In this document: positions 11,461 to 24,600 of the stretch, one piece after another | Numbering within the stretch: position 1 is the stretch's first letter | How the letters are laid out: each line of letters starts with the position of its first letter | Source of the DNA: Pempheris klunzingeri | Lineage: Eukaryota; Chordata; Actinopteri; Acropomatiformes; Pempheridae | Assembly (NCBI RefSeq): GCF_042242105.1 | Contig: NC_092035.1 | Coordinates: forward strand, 5,724,977-5,788,976 | DNA: 64,000 nt | Direction: 5' to 3' | Notes under the pieces: generated by a model | Told to the model about the DNA's origin: nothing | The model's database searches: none | What the model saw: the letters and a program-made list of their open reading frames with translations, nothing else | Program-made: the position numbers and the translations under genes

Positions 11461-11940
11461 ACACAATTGTAGTAGACGGAGCGTAACAGCGATGTTTTGT
11501 ACAATATTTTTGTTTATTTTCAATACGCTATATTTAATAGTTTATTTGTGTACACCGACTAACAGAGCATTTTAGTGGATGCTTGTCAGTCACATTTAAT
11601 TTCCCTTGTTTGGGGGAAAAGTGAGAATTGAAAGTGTGCATACTGCTTACTTACCTGTCAAAGGAGAATAGAGTGGAAAGTTGACTTTGAAATCATTGTT
11701 TGATATTGAAGTGACTTTTGTTAATATGTAAATAATTTCGGAAACACTCCGAAATGAAATGAAGCTGCCAGAGAGGAAGCATCCTGTCTTCATTTATATT
11801 TCCCTTTTCAGGGTGTAACAGCAGCAGTTGGTGTTTTCTTGCATTTATTTCTCAGGCTCCTCGTGTCGTTACACACATTACTCGTTCGGCCTGTTCTTGA
11901 AAGACATTCAACAGCCGTGTATTTGCTCAGTAACTATTGC
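11461..11940. other. AT-rich spacer, no gene
   Basis: This lies between the inverted tRNA array and a tRNA-like fossil. Nothing recognisable was seen. Confidence 0.5.
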
Positions 11941-12012
11941 TGGTCAGTTTTGGTATTGGACCCATGACTTTGCCTCTGCTGTCTCATGCTCTAAGCATCC
12001 AAGCTACCAGCC
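11941..12012 (-). pseudogene. Strongly decayed tRNA-Ile-like sequence
   Basis: On the - strand it starts GGCTGGTAGCTTGGATGCTT, has AGAGCATGAGAC and GTCATGGG, and ends CTGACCA. These line up in order and spacing with the start, D arm, T arm and acceptor end of the neighbouring tRNA-Ile. The anticodon arm and T stem no longer pair. At 72 bases it is near tRNA length, so I read it as an old member of the same tRNA cluster. Confidence 0.5.
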
Positions 12013-15000
12013 TTCCTAAAAACGATGTTGGAAAAAGTCAAATGTCTGTTTCTTTAGGCCATGTGCCATCTGTGGCTTCTACCACTGACAAATGGGAGTA
12101 ATCATAAGCCCAGGGACAAAAACGCAGACTGATTAATTGCAGAGGAGAATATACTAATTGGATTGGTAGCCAAGCTCTCACCATGGCAGGTTTAATGCAT
12201 CCCTCCATTTTTGACTTCCTCCAGGCCTGAGTAAGAAACACAAATGTAGGTAATCTGTAGGTGAAGTTACTAATTAACCACTACTTGTTTTATAAGCAGA
12301 TTTTGCTCAGACAATGTCAACATCATCAACACCCCATTGGGCCCTGCATTGGGTAATGTAGGTCCACTGGTAACCAAAGCTATTATAGTTTTGAATTTAA
12401 TTCATTAAACAAGAATTAATTTACTTTGAAAGGAGCCCTAATCCCAACTGGCTTCATACAGTGACAAGAGGGAAACTAAAACAACCATGCATCCACTTTT
12501 GCCTCTTGATGTTTTCTATTTTACTGAAGGTCACTGTTTATGGGCGAGCACACAGGGCGGCCCTCAGGTAATCTGCAAACACTGCCTCAGTGTTCAGTGA
12601 AAAGCGGTAAATCTCCATAAAGGAATCCTGTTCTCCCCTTTTGAAGCTGGTGTGTGTATCATAAATCAATGACACCGCAATGGATTCGAGTAAATAAGAA
12701 CACTGAATAATACAACAATAATAAAACACTACATTTGGCTTCACAGCAAAACAAAGGAATGACGTGGAAACTGACCACAACTAGTCTACTTTTTGTATTG
12801 TTAATCTGTATATTGTATATATTGTATATTGTATATTTATAGCCCTGCCTGCTATACATGTGCCAACCTCTAATACACTTTCTCAGTCTTGCTTGCTCAG
12901 CGATATTATAATATAATAACATTTAGCCTGCTGGAATGTAATTTGTGGTCAGTTTGAGGAGCAAGTCGTTTACAGTATGAGTATGTTCCCTCCTGGCCGT
13001 CTTCTCCACGTTACTAGAGCCATGATTTTGAAGTATCAGTCTAAGACCAACATGAGGTGCAGTGATGAGTAAAATAACAGCCTGATCTCTACATTTCTCT
13101 TCACCATACTAACAGTCAGGACTGGAGCTGCAGCACTGCCCAGTTGAGGAAAGCTGTTTTATAGATACAAGCCCTTTCTCCTGGTGCTTATGTAACACTG
13201 ATGAGGCGCCACTTGTTTCTCTGAACTTAAACTGAGAGAGACACACTGACCTCAACTCTATCCAGCTAATTAATAATATTCAGTTCATTAGGACGTACGC
13301 CACAGCCCTTGGGACTTCTAAGACAAAGTGGACTATAATTAATGTTGTGCCCAGGAGAGGCAGGTCAGGTTTTAGGGACTACAAGGACAGAATTAGATTT
13401 TAAACAAAACATATTAAGTGCTTTATGCTGGGAAAACACAACAGAAAGAGGCTCTATGTGCTAAATATAGATTGTGTAGTAAGTTGAATAGCATCCAGAA
13501 AGAATAGAAAGATAAATCAAGTAATTTACATGATTACACAAAGTCACTCATGTCCAAAGTCTTCGGCATCCTTCTTAAAATGTGTTATTTATGGCCTTCC
13601 AGCAATGTCAAAAAGAGATAATAAGTTACACAAGTTCAGGCTGCAATTTCTCTTTCCACATCAGGGGGGCACGCTGATGGTTGCCTCCAGCTACTGGTAG
13701 ATAGTTTTTGCCATTGCTACTGCAGCTAAAAAGAGGAAAGCTGATACCAAGGGCAGCTTAACTGCTGACAGAGAACTGAGAACTGAAAGAGTTTTGTTCA
13801 TATAGTTTGCCAGAAGAGACATTATGAGACGTATATACAGTGATATTTACGACATCGACGTGAGGTGCATCAGCTGAGGGTCTGCGCTACTAACAGCAAA
13901 TGCAAGACCTGAGAGATCTTTTTCTGTTTAACTTCAGCCTACAGGTGCTCCAACAAGAGCCCGATGTTTGCACACACCAAGGGTTAGGACCTTCGGACCA
14001 GGCTCCCACGTTCCTGCACAACATTTGTCACATTAGTGACTGATCATCAGAAATTCATAAATCTCAGTTAGGAGTTGTGAGAGGAAGGTTTGCTCCCATT
14101 ATGTACTTGGAACGACATGAGTGTTTGTTCTTTGTGTTATGTGACCGTCTGAACCTTAAAGAGAGGCTTACATTGGGCTACACTCCCAGTTGAACTAAAC
14201 AGTTGTTATTATATGACTCTGTTATGGTCCAGAAATATGACAATAGGTGCAGTCGACCTTCAGGCATTTTCATTTTATCGAATTTGGCCCACTTTGAAAT
14301 GAATTTGGACATTGCTGATATAAATATCCCCAAAATGCCTCCCATAAAGGCTCATTAGATTTATGGATTTGAACTGTTAGTGGAATGAAACTATTTTTGG
14401 GTTGCACGACATGTATTAATATGCTGCCTCATCCAGATCTATGCAGCTGAAGATATATGGGTTCCATATTTGGAGCTGTGGGTATTTTTCATTGTAATCT
14501 GGAGGGATAAATAGCAAGATCTCATTGTGAGGAGTGTGTTATGGCTGATAACGGGTAAAGGATTGTGTGAGAGATTTAAAAGTTGTGTGAGCCTGGGGCA
14601 CATTTATTGGCTGGAGGATGTGACAACAATGACTTTAAAAAACACAGCATTCGAGGCAGGATTCAAATCTCTGCCTCCATCAAATAAACACAGGCTTTCC
14701 TGAATGGAAGAAGGAGCAGGATTCTGATAAATGCCTTAACTTGTTTTATTGTCCAAAGAAGAAAAATAAATAAATAACTGCAGCACTGTTGTGTGATAAG
14801 TAGCAGCCAAACAGCTGTATCTGAATTATTGAGCGACAGACTGGGACGCCCACAGACCTATGAAAAGGCAGGAGCTGTAACTGAAGAAACCACTGACTGA
14901 GGAGCCCGCCCTCCCAAGAAAAACAGCTTCAGGCGTTCTAGCAAATGCCCCAAATCTGCATTTGTTTACGTTTGTCTGTGAGGGGACAGGAAGGAAGAAA

Positions 15001-16598
15001 CAGGAAGAAACAGAGTCGACAAAGAGAAACGGTTGTTGGGATCAAGAAGATGTGACTTGATTTAATTTTGATCTTTCTCTAAACCTAAACAAGGTTTTGT
15101 TGCTAAACCAAACTAAATCAGAAGTCCAGAAAATGTTTTGAAAGGCATATACAAATTATGTCATCCTGTCAATATGGCGTCAGATTAGAAAGTGTGTATG
15201 AAACAATGTATTTTGTCACTTAATTTACCTTTTTTTTTAATGCATATTTTCTCACAAACATCATCCCCAAGACAGTAGAAATGCCAGAAATCTGAAAAAA
15301 AGGTCTAAAATCACAAAAAGGTTTTTCACTCTTGGATGAGGTGGGAACGTTGGTACATCAGTCAAAACAAAATGGGACTAAACGGCAACATTTGTGCTAC
15401 ATTTGGATGGAAACTTGACTTGTGAGACCATGTGAGCTGGTCCCACTTGCTCATATTCATTTCAGGTTTTTAGGCACAACAGGAAGTGAGTGATCTATTT
15501 ACAGGAAGCTGACAGAAACTGCTGCGATATGTTTTCGCAGAAGAAGAAACTCAGATCCAGTGAATGTACATATTGACAATAGACTGTGTGATCTAAACAG
15601 CACTTTTAGGTCTCCCATTGTTTAAAAAAAACCTGTAAAATCACTTAGAGACACAAAATCCCAACAGGATTTGTTGAATAGCTGAGACGGGCTCTTTTAA
15701 TCAAACTTTGTCTGACAAGAATTGATTCTTTTGACCCTCCAAAGTGACATTTATTATCTTCTCAATTAAATCAGGTGAAATTTACTCCCTGGCGGTGGTT
15801 CCACCTTAAATGTTGGAGTGCCAGAGGGATTCAGTGCCACCAAATCTTTACTACTGGCTAAAATCCTTTATGGATTATAAAATACATAAACTCTTTCCTA
15901 GAAGGGGGAAGTATACGTTCAACTCAGTTCCATCTCATCTCTCGTAGAATTGAACAATACATCTAAATATTACTTTACCTTTTGCCTCTTTCTTTGCTAC
16001 TCTCCAAAAAAAACAACTTAAAAGAGGATGTATCCCCCTCTGGAGCAGTGGGGATTATTTTTCAGCTACCTAATTTCACTGAACTCTGATTGACATAAAA
16101 GTGGCTCTCAGGTTCGCCTCGCACGGTGGATGAATCCACAGTGAACCCTGAAACCACATCATAATATGCAAAACTGCTCAGGTTTTCAGTGGAGTTTTCC
16201 CTTTGAGATGCTTTTATGCATTATACTTGCCGTTTGAGTGAAAAATAATGATCTGTCACCTTTTGTTATCGTGGATGGAAAACAAATCGAGACCACTTGA
16301 AAGCTCAAGATGCTTTTCCTGCTGCTCACACTCTCTTTAAGAAGCTGGAAATGTAATGTTGATTCAGTTTAGCTTTATTTTGTAGCTAGAAAGAGTCTGG
16401 TGCTACTTTTAAGCCTGTACTCGATGTTTTTTAAATCCCTTCCTAATGTGTTTGTGCCTTGTGCTGTGTAAATCAGAGAGAGTTTCAGTGCTCGTACTAT
16501 AGCTGTCACTTATCACTGTTCCTTATACGCCCTAAACATATTCATTGGTCCACTTTCATCTGTATTCATTGGTACACTTGCATCTTTTCTCAGACATA
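12013..16598. other. Intergenic or downstream DNA of the lrrc3-like gene, no gene
   Basis: There are no credible coding frames, RNA genes or clear repeats in about 4.6 kb. The part nearest 16.6 kb would hold the 3'UTR of the lrrc3-like gene on the - strand; I could not place its poly(A) site. Confidence 0.5.
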
Positions 16599-17381
16599 CT
16601 AAAACACACTGCTGGCTGTGTCGTAGTCCTTGCTGATGTTAGAGGTGCTCGGCAGGGACTTGAGGTACTCCATGTGCCTCCTGGCGTCCTCCTGGTTGTG
16701 TTTGATGTAGTAAATGATATAAGCTGTCACCATGGAGAACCAGCAGAACATGGCCACAAACATGGCCACATCTGTCGTCTTGTGGTGGAAATTGCAAAAG
16801 TTGATCCCCGAGTCCAGGACCTGGATCACCGGTTGCCCCACGTACTCCTCCTGCACGGATGTGTAGCAGCTGACCTCATTCACCGTCTCAGGGTCGAGCC
16901 TCAGCTCCCTCAGCACCTCCTGCAAAGAGCACTCACAGTGCCAGGGGTTGTGGGACAGGCGGACACGAGCGTGGAGCTTGGCGAAGGTGTCCTTGGGGAG
17001 GCTGCTGAGGTGGTTGTTTGAAAGATCCAAGGTCCGCAGGCTCTCGGAAATTCCCTGAAAGGCACCGACCTCCATGCTCTCAATGGCGTTGTGAGATAAG
17101 TCCAGCTCCCTAAGGCGGTGGAGGTCTATGAAGGCCTCATTTGGGATGTGTCTGATCCGGTTGGACGAAAGCAAGAGAACGACGGTGTCCTTGGGCAAGT
17201 TCGGCGGGATGTTCTCCAGGTTGCGTGAGGTGCACTGCACCACCACGCCATTCCTGTCTGTGCAGTGGCAGATCTTAGGGCAAGCGTACGCAGTCATAAT
17301 CATCATCAGTGTCCCCACAAGCAAAAGAGAACCACAGGAATGAGGCTTTATGGATGACCTACACCTCTGAGAGGCCCCCAT
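16599..17381 (-). CDS. lrrc3: LRRC3-family leucine-rich-repeat single-pass membrane protein
   Basis: A complete 260-residue protein is encoded in one exon, as is usual for the family. An N-terminal hydrophobic segment (about residues 17-33) should act as signal sequence. A cysteine-rich LRR N-cap follows (CPKICHC, 34-40). Leucine-rich repeats span about 65-140 with LRELDLSHNAIE and LRTLDLSNNHL. An LRR C-cap contains NPWHCECSLQEVLREL (145-160). A transmembrane helix lies at about 204-226, and the short tail has HNQEDARRHMEYLKSLPS, a hallmark of LRRC3 proteins. HRLRELDLSHNAIE and TSVQEE favour LRRC3 over LRRC3B; an LRRC3C-type teleost paralogue cannot be excluded. A splice acceptor (TTTTCAG) lies 17 bases before the ATG, so 5'UTR exons lie upstream. 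It converges with atp7b. A molecular role is not well defined for this family. Confidence 0.9.
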   Translation of the reverse strand: MGASQRCRSSIKPHSCGSLLLVGTLMMIMTAYACPKICHCTDRNGVVVQCTSRNLENIPPNLPKDTVVLLLSSNRIRHIPNEAFIDLHRLRELDLSHNAIESMEVGAFQGISESLRTLDLSNNHLSSLPKDTFAKLHARVRLSHNPWHCECSLQEVLRELRLDPETVNEVSCYTSVQEEYVGQPVIQVLDSGINFCNFHHKTTDVAMFVAMFCWFSMVTAYIIYYIKHNQEDARRHMEYLKSLPSTSNISKDYDTASSVF

Positions 17382-17398
17382 TAGCGAGCGTTTAGACT
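17382..17398 (-). promoter_or_regulatory. Short 5'UTR segment and splice acceptor of the lrrc3-like gene
   Basis: On the - strand, GGGCTGTTTTCAG precedes TCTAAACGCTCGCTA and the ATG. The pyrimidine-rich tract and CAG make a plausible 3' splice site, implying a separate non-coding first exon. Confidence 0.55.
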
Positions 17399-19199
17399 GA
17401 AAACAGCCCTGCGTTAAAACAACACAAGGGGCCGCGCATTTGTCACATCAATCCCAAGGTAAACAGTAGAAATATTCCCTTCATGTTATAAAGTAATCTT
17501 CCGGGAATGTGTGCTTGGTTTGCTAATGCAGCGCCTCTCCAAATTGCAGCAAACGTTAAGGCAGTTTAAATTTTCTTCCCAGACGACCCTGCAGGTTCTA
17601 GCTGCAGCCCTTGGATTGTTTCAGGGCTTACGTCTGTCTGAACACGGTCTTCGTCTGGGCAGTAGTGGCTAAAGTTTCATTCTCAAGGCACTTTTCAGCA
17701 TTTACACAGGCATTATCGTTCATCGTTTGCCCCGACAGTTATGGAAAACCAAGCCCTGATCCGACACAAAGGGAGCAAACGTTCAAAGGTTTGCATACTA
17801 ACTAAATGAGATGTCAAAGTGCGGCACAGCTGAGGGGAAATTTTTGACAGGCCAAGTCATGGTTGTGTATCCAGGATGGGAGGGGGCACGTCTTCACAGC
17901 TGACTGGAAAAAACCTGTGATTTACAAAGAGATGAAAAGATGGAGAGACAAAAGGTAAGGAGAATTTCAAGTTTTTCATGAAAATTCATATTCAGGAGTT
18001 TCTTTGTTCTGTTGTTGCTGCCTGCTGACTCTGAGTTTGGTGCTTTGCGCCAAAGAATGCTGCTAAAACCTGCAATGATGTTTTGAAGAACTGTTTCCAC
18101 TCCACTTCCCCCTTTCAGGTGCATTCCCCTTTGTTAAGAAAACCAGCAAAGTTCAAGATTATCATAATAATGGCATGTTTCTATTGTATAGGTCGCCTCA
18201 ATCAAGATTTGTCCCCGTGAGAAAATGACAAGCCATTAAACAAGGTGTGAGCTCATCAATATGCAACAGATGAACTTTGAAACATTGACGTGCAATTGAA
18301 TAAAAAAAAAAACAGTGTGTAGTCTATAAGATTAACAGTGATCTATGTGAAGGTCAGAGTGTGAATTAAAACGACTATAGGACAGGATGTATTTGGAGAT
18401 TAGAAAACAGACAGCTGATACGCAGGAAGCAGCTTTATGATCGAGATGTTGAATGTCAAATAAGTTGCTTCTCCAGGAGTCCTGATGCTAACATTGATAA
18501 ACTAAATATCTCAGGAGAAATACTCTCAAAATGTTATTGGAAGTGGAAATAAAAGGATGGCCAATCACACACTCTTAACTTCCAGAGACGCCGTAAACCC
18601 TTTAAACAATATTACAGTCATTAGGATTATGGGGATGCTTTAGGAGATGACAAAGACAAATACCTTATAGCAATTAAATCCACTAGAGCTGAAACAGTTA
18701 GTCAATTAGTTAATTTGTCCTTGGACAGAAAATTAAACAGCAACAGTTTTGATTATTAATAAACTGTCCCAGCTTCTGTTCTTATTCTGCATTTGAATAT
18801 TTGCTAGTTTTCCTACTCTGCTATGATAATGAACTGAATATTGTGTTTTTGAACATCTGGTCTCGTTAATCGATGTAGAAACTTATCAGCAGATGATAAT
18901 TAAAACAAAAAAGCTGCAGCTACTTTCAACAGACAGTTTGTTAAAGTTCCCTGCAGAATATTGCACAGATATCTTAGAGAGCATTTGTGATCAATCCAGA
19001 CGTCCCATCAAGATGAAAAACCGCAGCAAGAAGCAAAGATTCATTCAATAATTTGTGCGTTTTCCTGTTTTTATTACTGATAATAATAATAATGCATGAT
19101 AATTCTGTTACCCATTATATACCCACTCCTTTAAAATGCAGGTTAAACTCCATCATCCTGTCAATAAAAAAGTGAGTTGAGACTGCTGTGTGAACCTAC
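17399..19199 (-). other. Probable 5' intron of the lrrc3-like gene
   Basis: It is bounded by the acceptor at about 17399 and a strong donor (CAG, GTAGGT) ending at 19199. It is AT-rich, with no coding signal or clear repeat. The assignment as intron is inferred only from the two splice-site matches. Confidence 0.4.
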
Positions 19200-19420
19200 C
19201 TGATAGCTTCTCACTGTCCGGCTCACATCAGCCTGCAGCCACCGTGAGGATCCCAGAATCAGAGGAGACTTCCAGGAGAAAAGAACCGCAGTTCATCCAA
19301 GAGGCTCAAAAGGCAGCAGTCAAATCCAGAGAACGCAGCCGGTGCAAGAGTCCGGATCCAACTGTTTGCTTACAGTTTACAGGCTCCTGTCTGTGCAGGT
19401 TTGCAGCAGCTGAGTGTCTC
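19200..19420 (-). promoter_or_regulatory. Candidate non-coding first exon or promoter-proximal region of the lrrc3-like gene
   Basis: On the - strand this moderately GC-rich stretch, richer in CpG than its surroundings, ends in AGCTATCAG followed by GTAGGTTC, a near-ideal donor. A TG/CA tract lies immediately upstream. Position and splice site suit exon 1 of the lrrc3-like gene. The start is not defined by any TATA or Inr I can see. Confidence 0.35.

Positions 19421-19423
<3 letters not shown>

Positions 19424-19484
<61 letters not shown>
19424..19484. repeat. TG/CA microsatellite
   Basis: An uninterrupted (TG)n of about 30 units lies beside the candidate lrrc3 first exon. It is likely to be length-polymorphic. 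Confidence 0.95.
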
Positions 19485-19485
<1 letters not shown>

Positions 19486-21192
19486 ATATGCGCAGAGCCG
19501 CAGCAGTGAGAGTTGCACCGCTTTGGTCCCGTTTCAGCGTCTCTCTGCTGAGGAGGTCTCTGGGTTTTAACTACATGCTATTAAACACACAGTCAAACAT
19601 CATTTCCACAGGTTATCACCCATCTATCACTATGCTCGTGTTCCTCCCTGGGTTTTTCCATTTTTCTCTCTCTGTTCACTTCTACACTTTGTACCCCTCT
19701 ACATTAATCCCACAGCTGCAGTCACTCATTACTTTGCTAATTAAGAGTTTACACCACTTCTAAAATATGATGCATGATGAATAAGCAAGAAAACTTTTAG
19801 TAACTTCTGATGAACACCCAACATATTTCCTGGTGTTTACTAGACTAAATGATTTAAAAACTATTTAATTGGACTGAAAATGAATTTTTGTTACCGCTCT
19901 ATTGTGTAGTGTCATCTATGGCGTCGGTTCATTCCACTGTGTCCACTGATGTATTAAATTTAAATTTCATGCTCACTTGCACCTTTGAATGACATCTAAA
20001 CCTCTTCTTTGTGTTTTGAGGTCTCCTCTGCCTTCTGGTTGTTGTTTTTTTTCACCCCATTTAAATTATTTCCAATTATCCCTGTCTGTGTTTGTTTGAA
20101 TCTGAAAGACAGTTAAGACAAAGTACATTTAAAGGGCAAATAACCTCTTTAAGCATGCATGTACTGTAGGTTTGAAGTTGCTTTATTATATTCCTGCATG
20201 CATTTTGGCACAAGATGTATAAATCTCCATATAGATACCGTACATCAGAGTACAGCCACATTACAACAGCCGCTAATGAGGTAGAAAGAGGAGTGCAGAG
20301 TAAATCCTACAGTGCCGTTCTACCTTCAAATTTTAAAAAAAAGAGACTTAACAACTCCCAGCAGCCCATCTAAGGACCCCTAGAGGTCCATGAACCCCAT
20401 TTTGGTAACGCAGCTCTGTCTTCTTCTCCTCGTGCTCTTGTGTCTGACTGGTTGTTTGTTCTGCATGTCACGCTCTGTCATTCTTCATAAACATTAATTG
20501 TCCTGCCGTGATGGAGGACTTCAATGCCGAGCCCTTCACACCGACGGTGACTAAAGACCTTTGAGGGTGCTCCCGAGATGCATCGCACCTGAATGCAGCC
20601 AGCGCTTTGCAAAGCGTCTCTATGATTAAAATGCGTAGAGTTCAGCCCTGTCAATTTAGCTGAAAGGCAGACTCATTGATTGTATCGACTACTGAAGCGT
20701 TTCAGCGTGCAGGCTTTATTGTGACAATATCCAAAGATCACACTTGTAAATGTCGAAATAACCCAACACTACTGTTTCTCTTGCTCCTGGGTAATCAGGG
20801 TGATAGATTTACTTCACATTCTGGGCTGTTTAAGCCACTTGAAACTTGCCAAGGCTTTTGTTTATCACTCTTACTCATCTTGTCAGACTCCTGGCAAATT
20901 TCCTGCCCGGTAAGCCATCTTAAAATAATTCCTACTCCTCCACAGGAGCACAATGATATGGAAGTGAGCCAATTTCAGGAACCTTTGTCTCGTAAGCATA
21001 ATAGATTGAGTGATTGTGTCACAACATTATTCATATTTAGACATATTTATACTATAAACAATGAATTCAGATTATTTATCTGAACAAAGACATGATTTTG
21101 ACATCACTCTGTCCCATCCGCACTTCATGCCTGGTTTGTCACAGATGACATTGACGAGTCTCTCTTTGGAAGCAGCACTGTGCTGCCCTACA
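19485..21192. other. Intergenic, no gene recognised
   Basis: This region contains only short unsupported open frames. Confidence 0.5.
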
Positions 21193-21282
21193 GTATATAT
21201 TGACCTCTCCAAAGCCATGCTCAGTACATTTGATAATGCTTTCCCGCTGCAGAGACTATCTGACATTGGATTTTGCTCACTC
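21193..21282 (+). pseudogene. Non-LTR retrotransposon reverse-transcriptase remnant, palm motif A region
   Basis: The + strand frame reads VYIDLSKA, a short gap, then LQRLSDIGFCS. This matches the motif A area of LINE reverse transcriptases (hydrophobic-DLSKAFDTVDH-type followed by L..L...G). The Asp of motif A is kept, but the following residues are scrambled. No intact ORF surrounds it. Confidence 0.5.
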
Positions 21283-21419
21283 GGCTCGCCATTGCCTTCA
21301 CTCACGAGGGAGGGAGGACACAGTGTTTTAGCACGGTGACCCCCGAGCCCAAACTGCAAGCAGAGAGAAAAACAAGCCTGGGACTCCTCACAGTCTCTAC
21401 TTTAAGACATCTGCAGCAA

Positions 21420-21600
21420 CTTTTAGATTTGCACCTCGTCTCCCTCATTGCTCTGACACGAGTCCTTTGCATTATAGAGAAGGTTGTCTATAAGCAGCTT
21501 ACAGCAATGCTGAGTGATAACATGGATCCACTCCAAATTTCATGCCAAGTAACAACAGGGGCAGAGGATGCCTTTAGGTTTTGGACGAGCCCAGTCGGAC
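21420..21600 (+). pseudogene. Non-LTR retrotransposon reverse-transcriptase remnant, fingers region
   Basis: In another frame, LCIIEKVVYKQLTAMLSDN followed by MDPLQ resembles the (K)xxEKVVYKQLxxxLxxNxLLDPLQ-type segment of fish LINE reverse transcriptases. The downstream match fades quickly. In a normal RT this segment comes before motif A, whereas here it lies after it. Confidence 0.55.
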
Positions 21601-24600
21601 ACAGCCTTATTGAACCGATATTGAAGGTAAATTGACTGAGGAGAGCACGGTCTGATGCAGAGTGTACGAGCCATTTGATTTGCTGATGACCTTTTTTTGT
21701 TATAGCTCAGGCCCTCGTTCTGGGTTATGTATCAGACTAGAAACAAACATGATCCCAAGGTTGTTCCGTAGGGCACGGCAAAGGATGGATGAGAGAAACT
21801 GTGTGTGCTTTTTGTAAAGTGCAGCAGATTATCTGATCTTTGACTGAATCTGAGCGTCGGGTCAGATGTTTTGTCAGATTTACTATAATCCCCTCCGGTC
21901 ACAGAGGAGCTGGATGTCACATGTGAATAACTGGCTCCAGTAGAGTTGTGATGTGAAGGGAGTTATTTTGGGCCGTTTAGTTCATTTTCTACATAGAGCA
22001 TATTTGAGTGACTGTCAGCTGAAGTACATCCAAGGTTTGAATAGACATAAAACTCTCCCGGTCGAATCAGCTGTTTAAACTACGACTCCCTAGACAGACC
22101 ATTATCTTGAGGAATTTCAACCATATCCAACGCAGGGAGCAGCAGTGGCGGACTCTGGTGTGAGGGCCAGAGGCGAAAAAACTAAAAAGGGCACCAACTG
22201 CATGTGATGGGATCCAAAACAGTTTTTAGAACGTAGGGGCTCCTAGCAGGCATTTCATCACATTTTTGTGCATAATGCACCACCGTAAAGGGCACTTTAT
22301 CATGTTTTATCTACTGTAGGGGCGTCCAGGAGGCCAATCCAATCATTCAGCACACACTTCTATGCATGCACCACTAATGGCAAGTTAAAGTTAAGATGAG
22401 ACTTTGTAGAAACCTGATGAACCCCTCTGTAACTCTCCCCCTGTTTGATGTGCATTAGTGTTTCTCCTGGTGGCCCCAAACAAAGAATTTTTAGCTTTTC
22501 TCGGCTCTGGGAAAAATGAACACGCATGAAATTGTCATGGTTTAAAAAATATGAATGCAAAATATCACTCATAATGACTGGCATATCCTTCCCTCTTAAT
22601 ACATATTATACGGTATTTCTTAGACTCGCATTTTGTTTTTATTATAACTTGAGATCTTTTCTTGCAAAGCACTCCAGGGCATTCTGTCATTTATTGGAAC
22701 GATGTGAATAAATGTGTAACGGCTCTTATGTGGCAGGACTTTCTTCCTCAGTCAGGCTCTCGATCAGCTGCAGGGGCCGCCTGTTAAACTCTGATTCACG
22801 CGGCAAAGCTCTGGATCTCTGCCAACAATTATGACCCGCATACCTATCAACTTCTCAGACAGTTTCTTGGCTCTCTCCTGAAAAATTGTTAATCTACCCT
22901 TGAATCCAGCCCTGGAGCCAGAAACCATTATCCATTTCACTAAAACTGTGGGCATCCCCATCTCACCAGCATGACACTTAATTTTCCTGGCATTGTCTTG
23001 CACTCTGTTTCAAGTGCTCTGTTAAGATAAAGCTAGTGGTATTCTGGTCATTACACATGGTTTCACTGCTCTGCCACACACCATGAAGTAAGACCAGCTT
23101 GCTGTCCGTGATGACCGTCTCAGACTTAGAACAAATCCAGACACAGAACAATTTATCCTCCCAAATACCTCCTGAGGTTTAGATGAGAAAATCCTCAGAA
23201 AATCCTGTTTTGTTTATGAACTTTTCACCTGCTTTAATGCTCAGAGCTGCTTGGCACATGGTGCATTAGCAGAGATAAAGAAAGCGAATGTGGCCCCCAT
23301 CTATGTGTCATGTAGTAGCGGAAAAGATGGTGTATCACATGGTCTGGGGGGGAAAAGTCTCTAAATCACTGTCTTCAGTCTGTATGTTCAACATCCACTC
23401 TGGCAAAGCAATTTGGAGGTTCAAAGGCGAGTCAGCTCATATCAGGATGTTGACTGAGTGTTTCACTGCAGAGGGGCGAAACGTTTGGATCTCAGCTTCC
23501 ATCTGTCTAATAGCAGACACTTTGTGTGTGTGTGTGTAAAGTTTGAAAATGAAAAAGAATCTGGAGATGTGGAGTTCGAAAGAGGAGAGCTTATCAGACT
23601 TCTGTAGCCCGCCGCTCACCTCTGCTGCAGTCTGTTTTTACGCTTGGCTGAGATGAAAAAGTTGGTTTGTCGATGAAAGCAAAATGCGACAAAAGGCAAC
23701 AGAAGCAGGAAATCATGATGTACATAAAGCAGGTGACTCGCACACCCTGCGAGGCTTCACCTCCACCGGAGAAGTGAAATATAGCAGCAGATGAAAACAT
23801 CAGATCTGTGTGGAGGGCTGGAAAGCGGGGCAGCATTGTAGATGAATCAGTGGAGTGCCCCTTTAATACTCACTGTCATGTTGAATTATGGAAATTTATA
23901 GGAAACTGCATAACTGTCATGCAGCATAATTTGCCAGTTAATTGCTGTCGTATAAAACTCATTATTTATACGTGAAACTCTGAAGTTAGTAATTCTGTGT
24001 ACAGCCACGAGTTGCAACCCAAACGCAGGTTAATTGTGAGGAAATTGTGTGTAATGACATTTATGTTATTTAACCATAATTTACTATAAATACTTTACTT
24101 TAGGAATATTTAAAAGGCAAAGTAATATTTCATCCCTGAGGATTTATATGAGAGGAGTTCTTTTATCATTGATTTTTTTTATGTCTGTACTGAAATACAA
24201 GTGGTGAGAGAGCAACCTATGATTAGAACATCCTTAATCATTCTCTAATTACGACAAATTAAAATTAAATTAAAGTTAATGATGATAATTACAAGAAATT
24301 ATAGTTATTGCTCATTTTGCTGCGGACCTCCACAAGGTCCCTGAGCCCTCCTTTGACCACCACTGCTCTAAACAACAGCAGTGCTAAATTGTATTTAAAT
24401 GTAAATGCGTTGCCCTTTATTTAAAATCAGATTTTAATCTTTGTTCGAGCAAAACCACTCAGCCATCATTTCAAAAAAAGGAATAGATGAGATTCTCATT
24501 TAAACCTCATCATCAAATTCCCATAATCACTTTGCCATACGATAATTAGCTGTATTTAATTACTATTAAAATGGCCCCAGGGGGATTTTTAGTAGGCCTT

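Noticed and set aside
16545-17021. A 158-codon + strand open frame
   Set aside because: It lies antisense to the LRR coding exon, where codon bias opens the opposite strand. It has no family motifs.
19190-19763. Open frames with long Cys-Val runs
   Set aside because: They are translations of the TG microsatellite.
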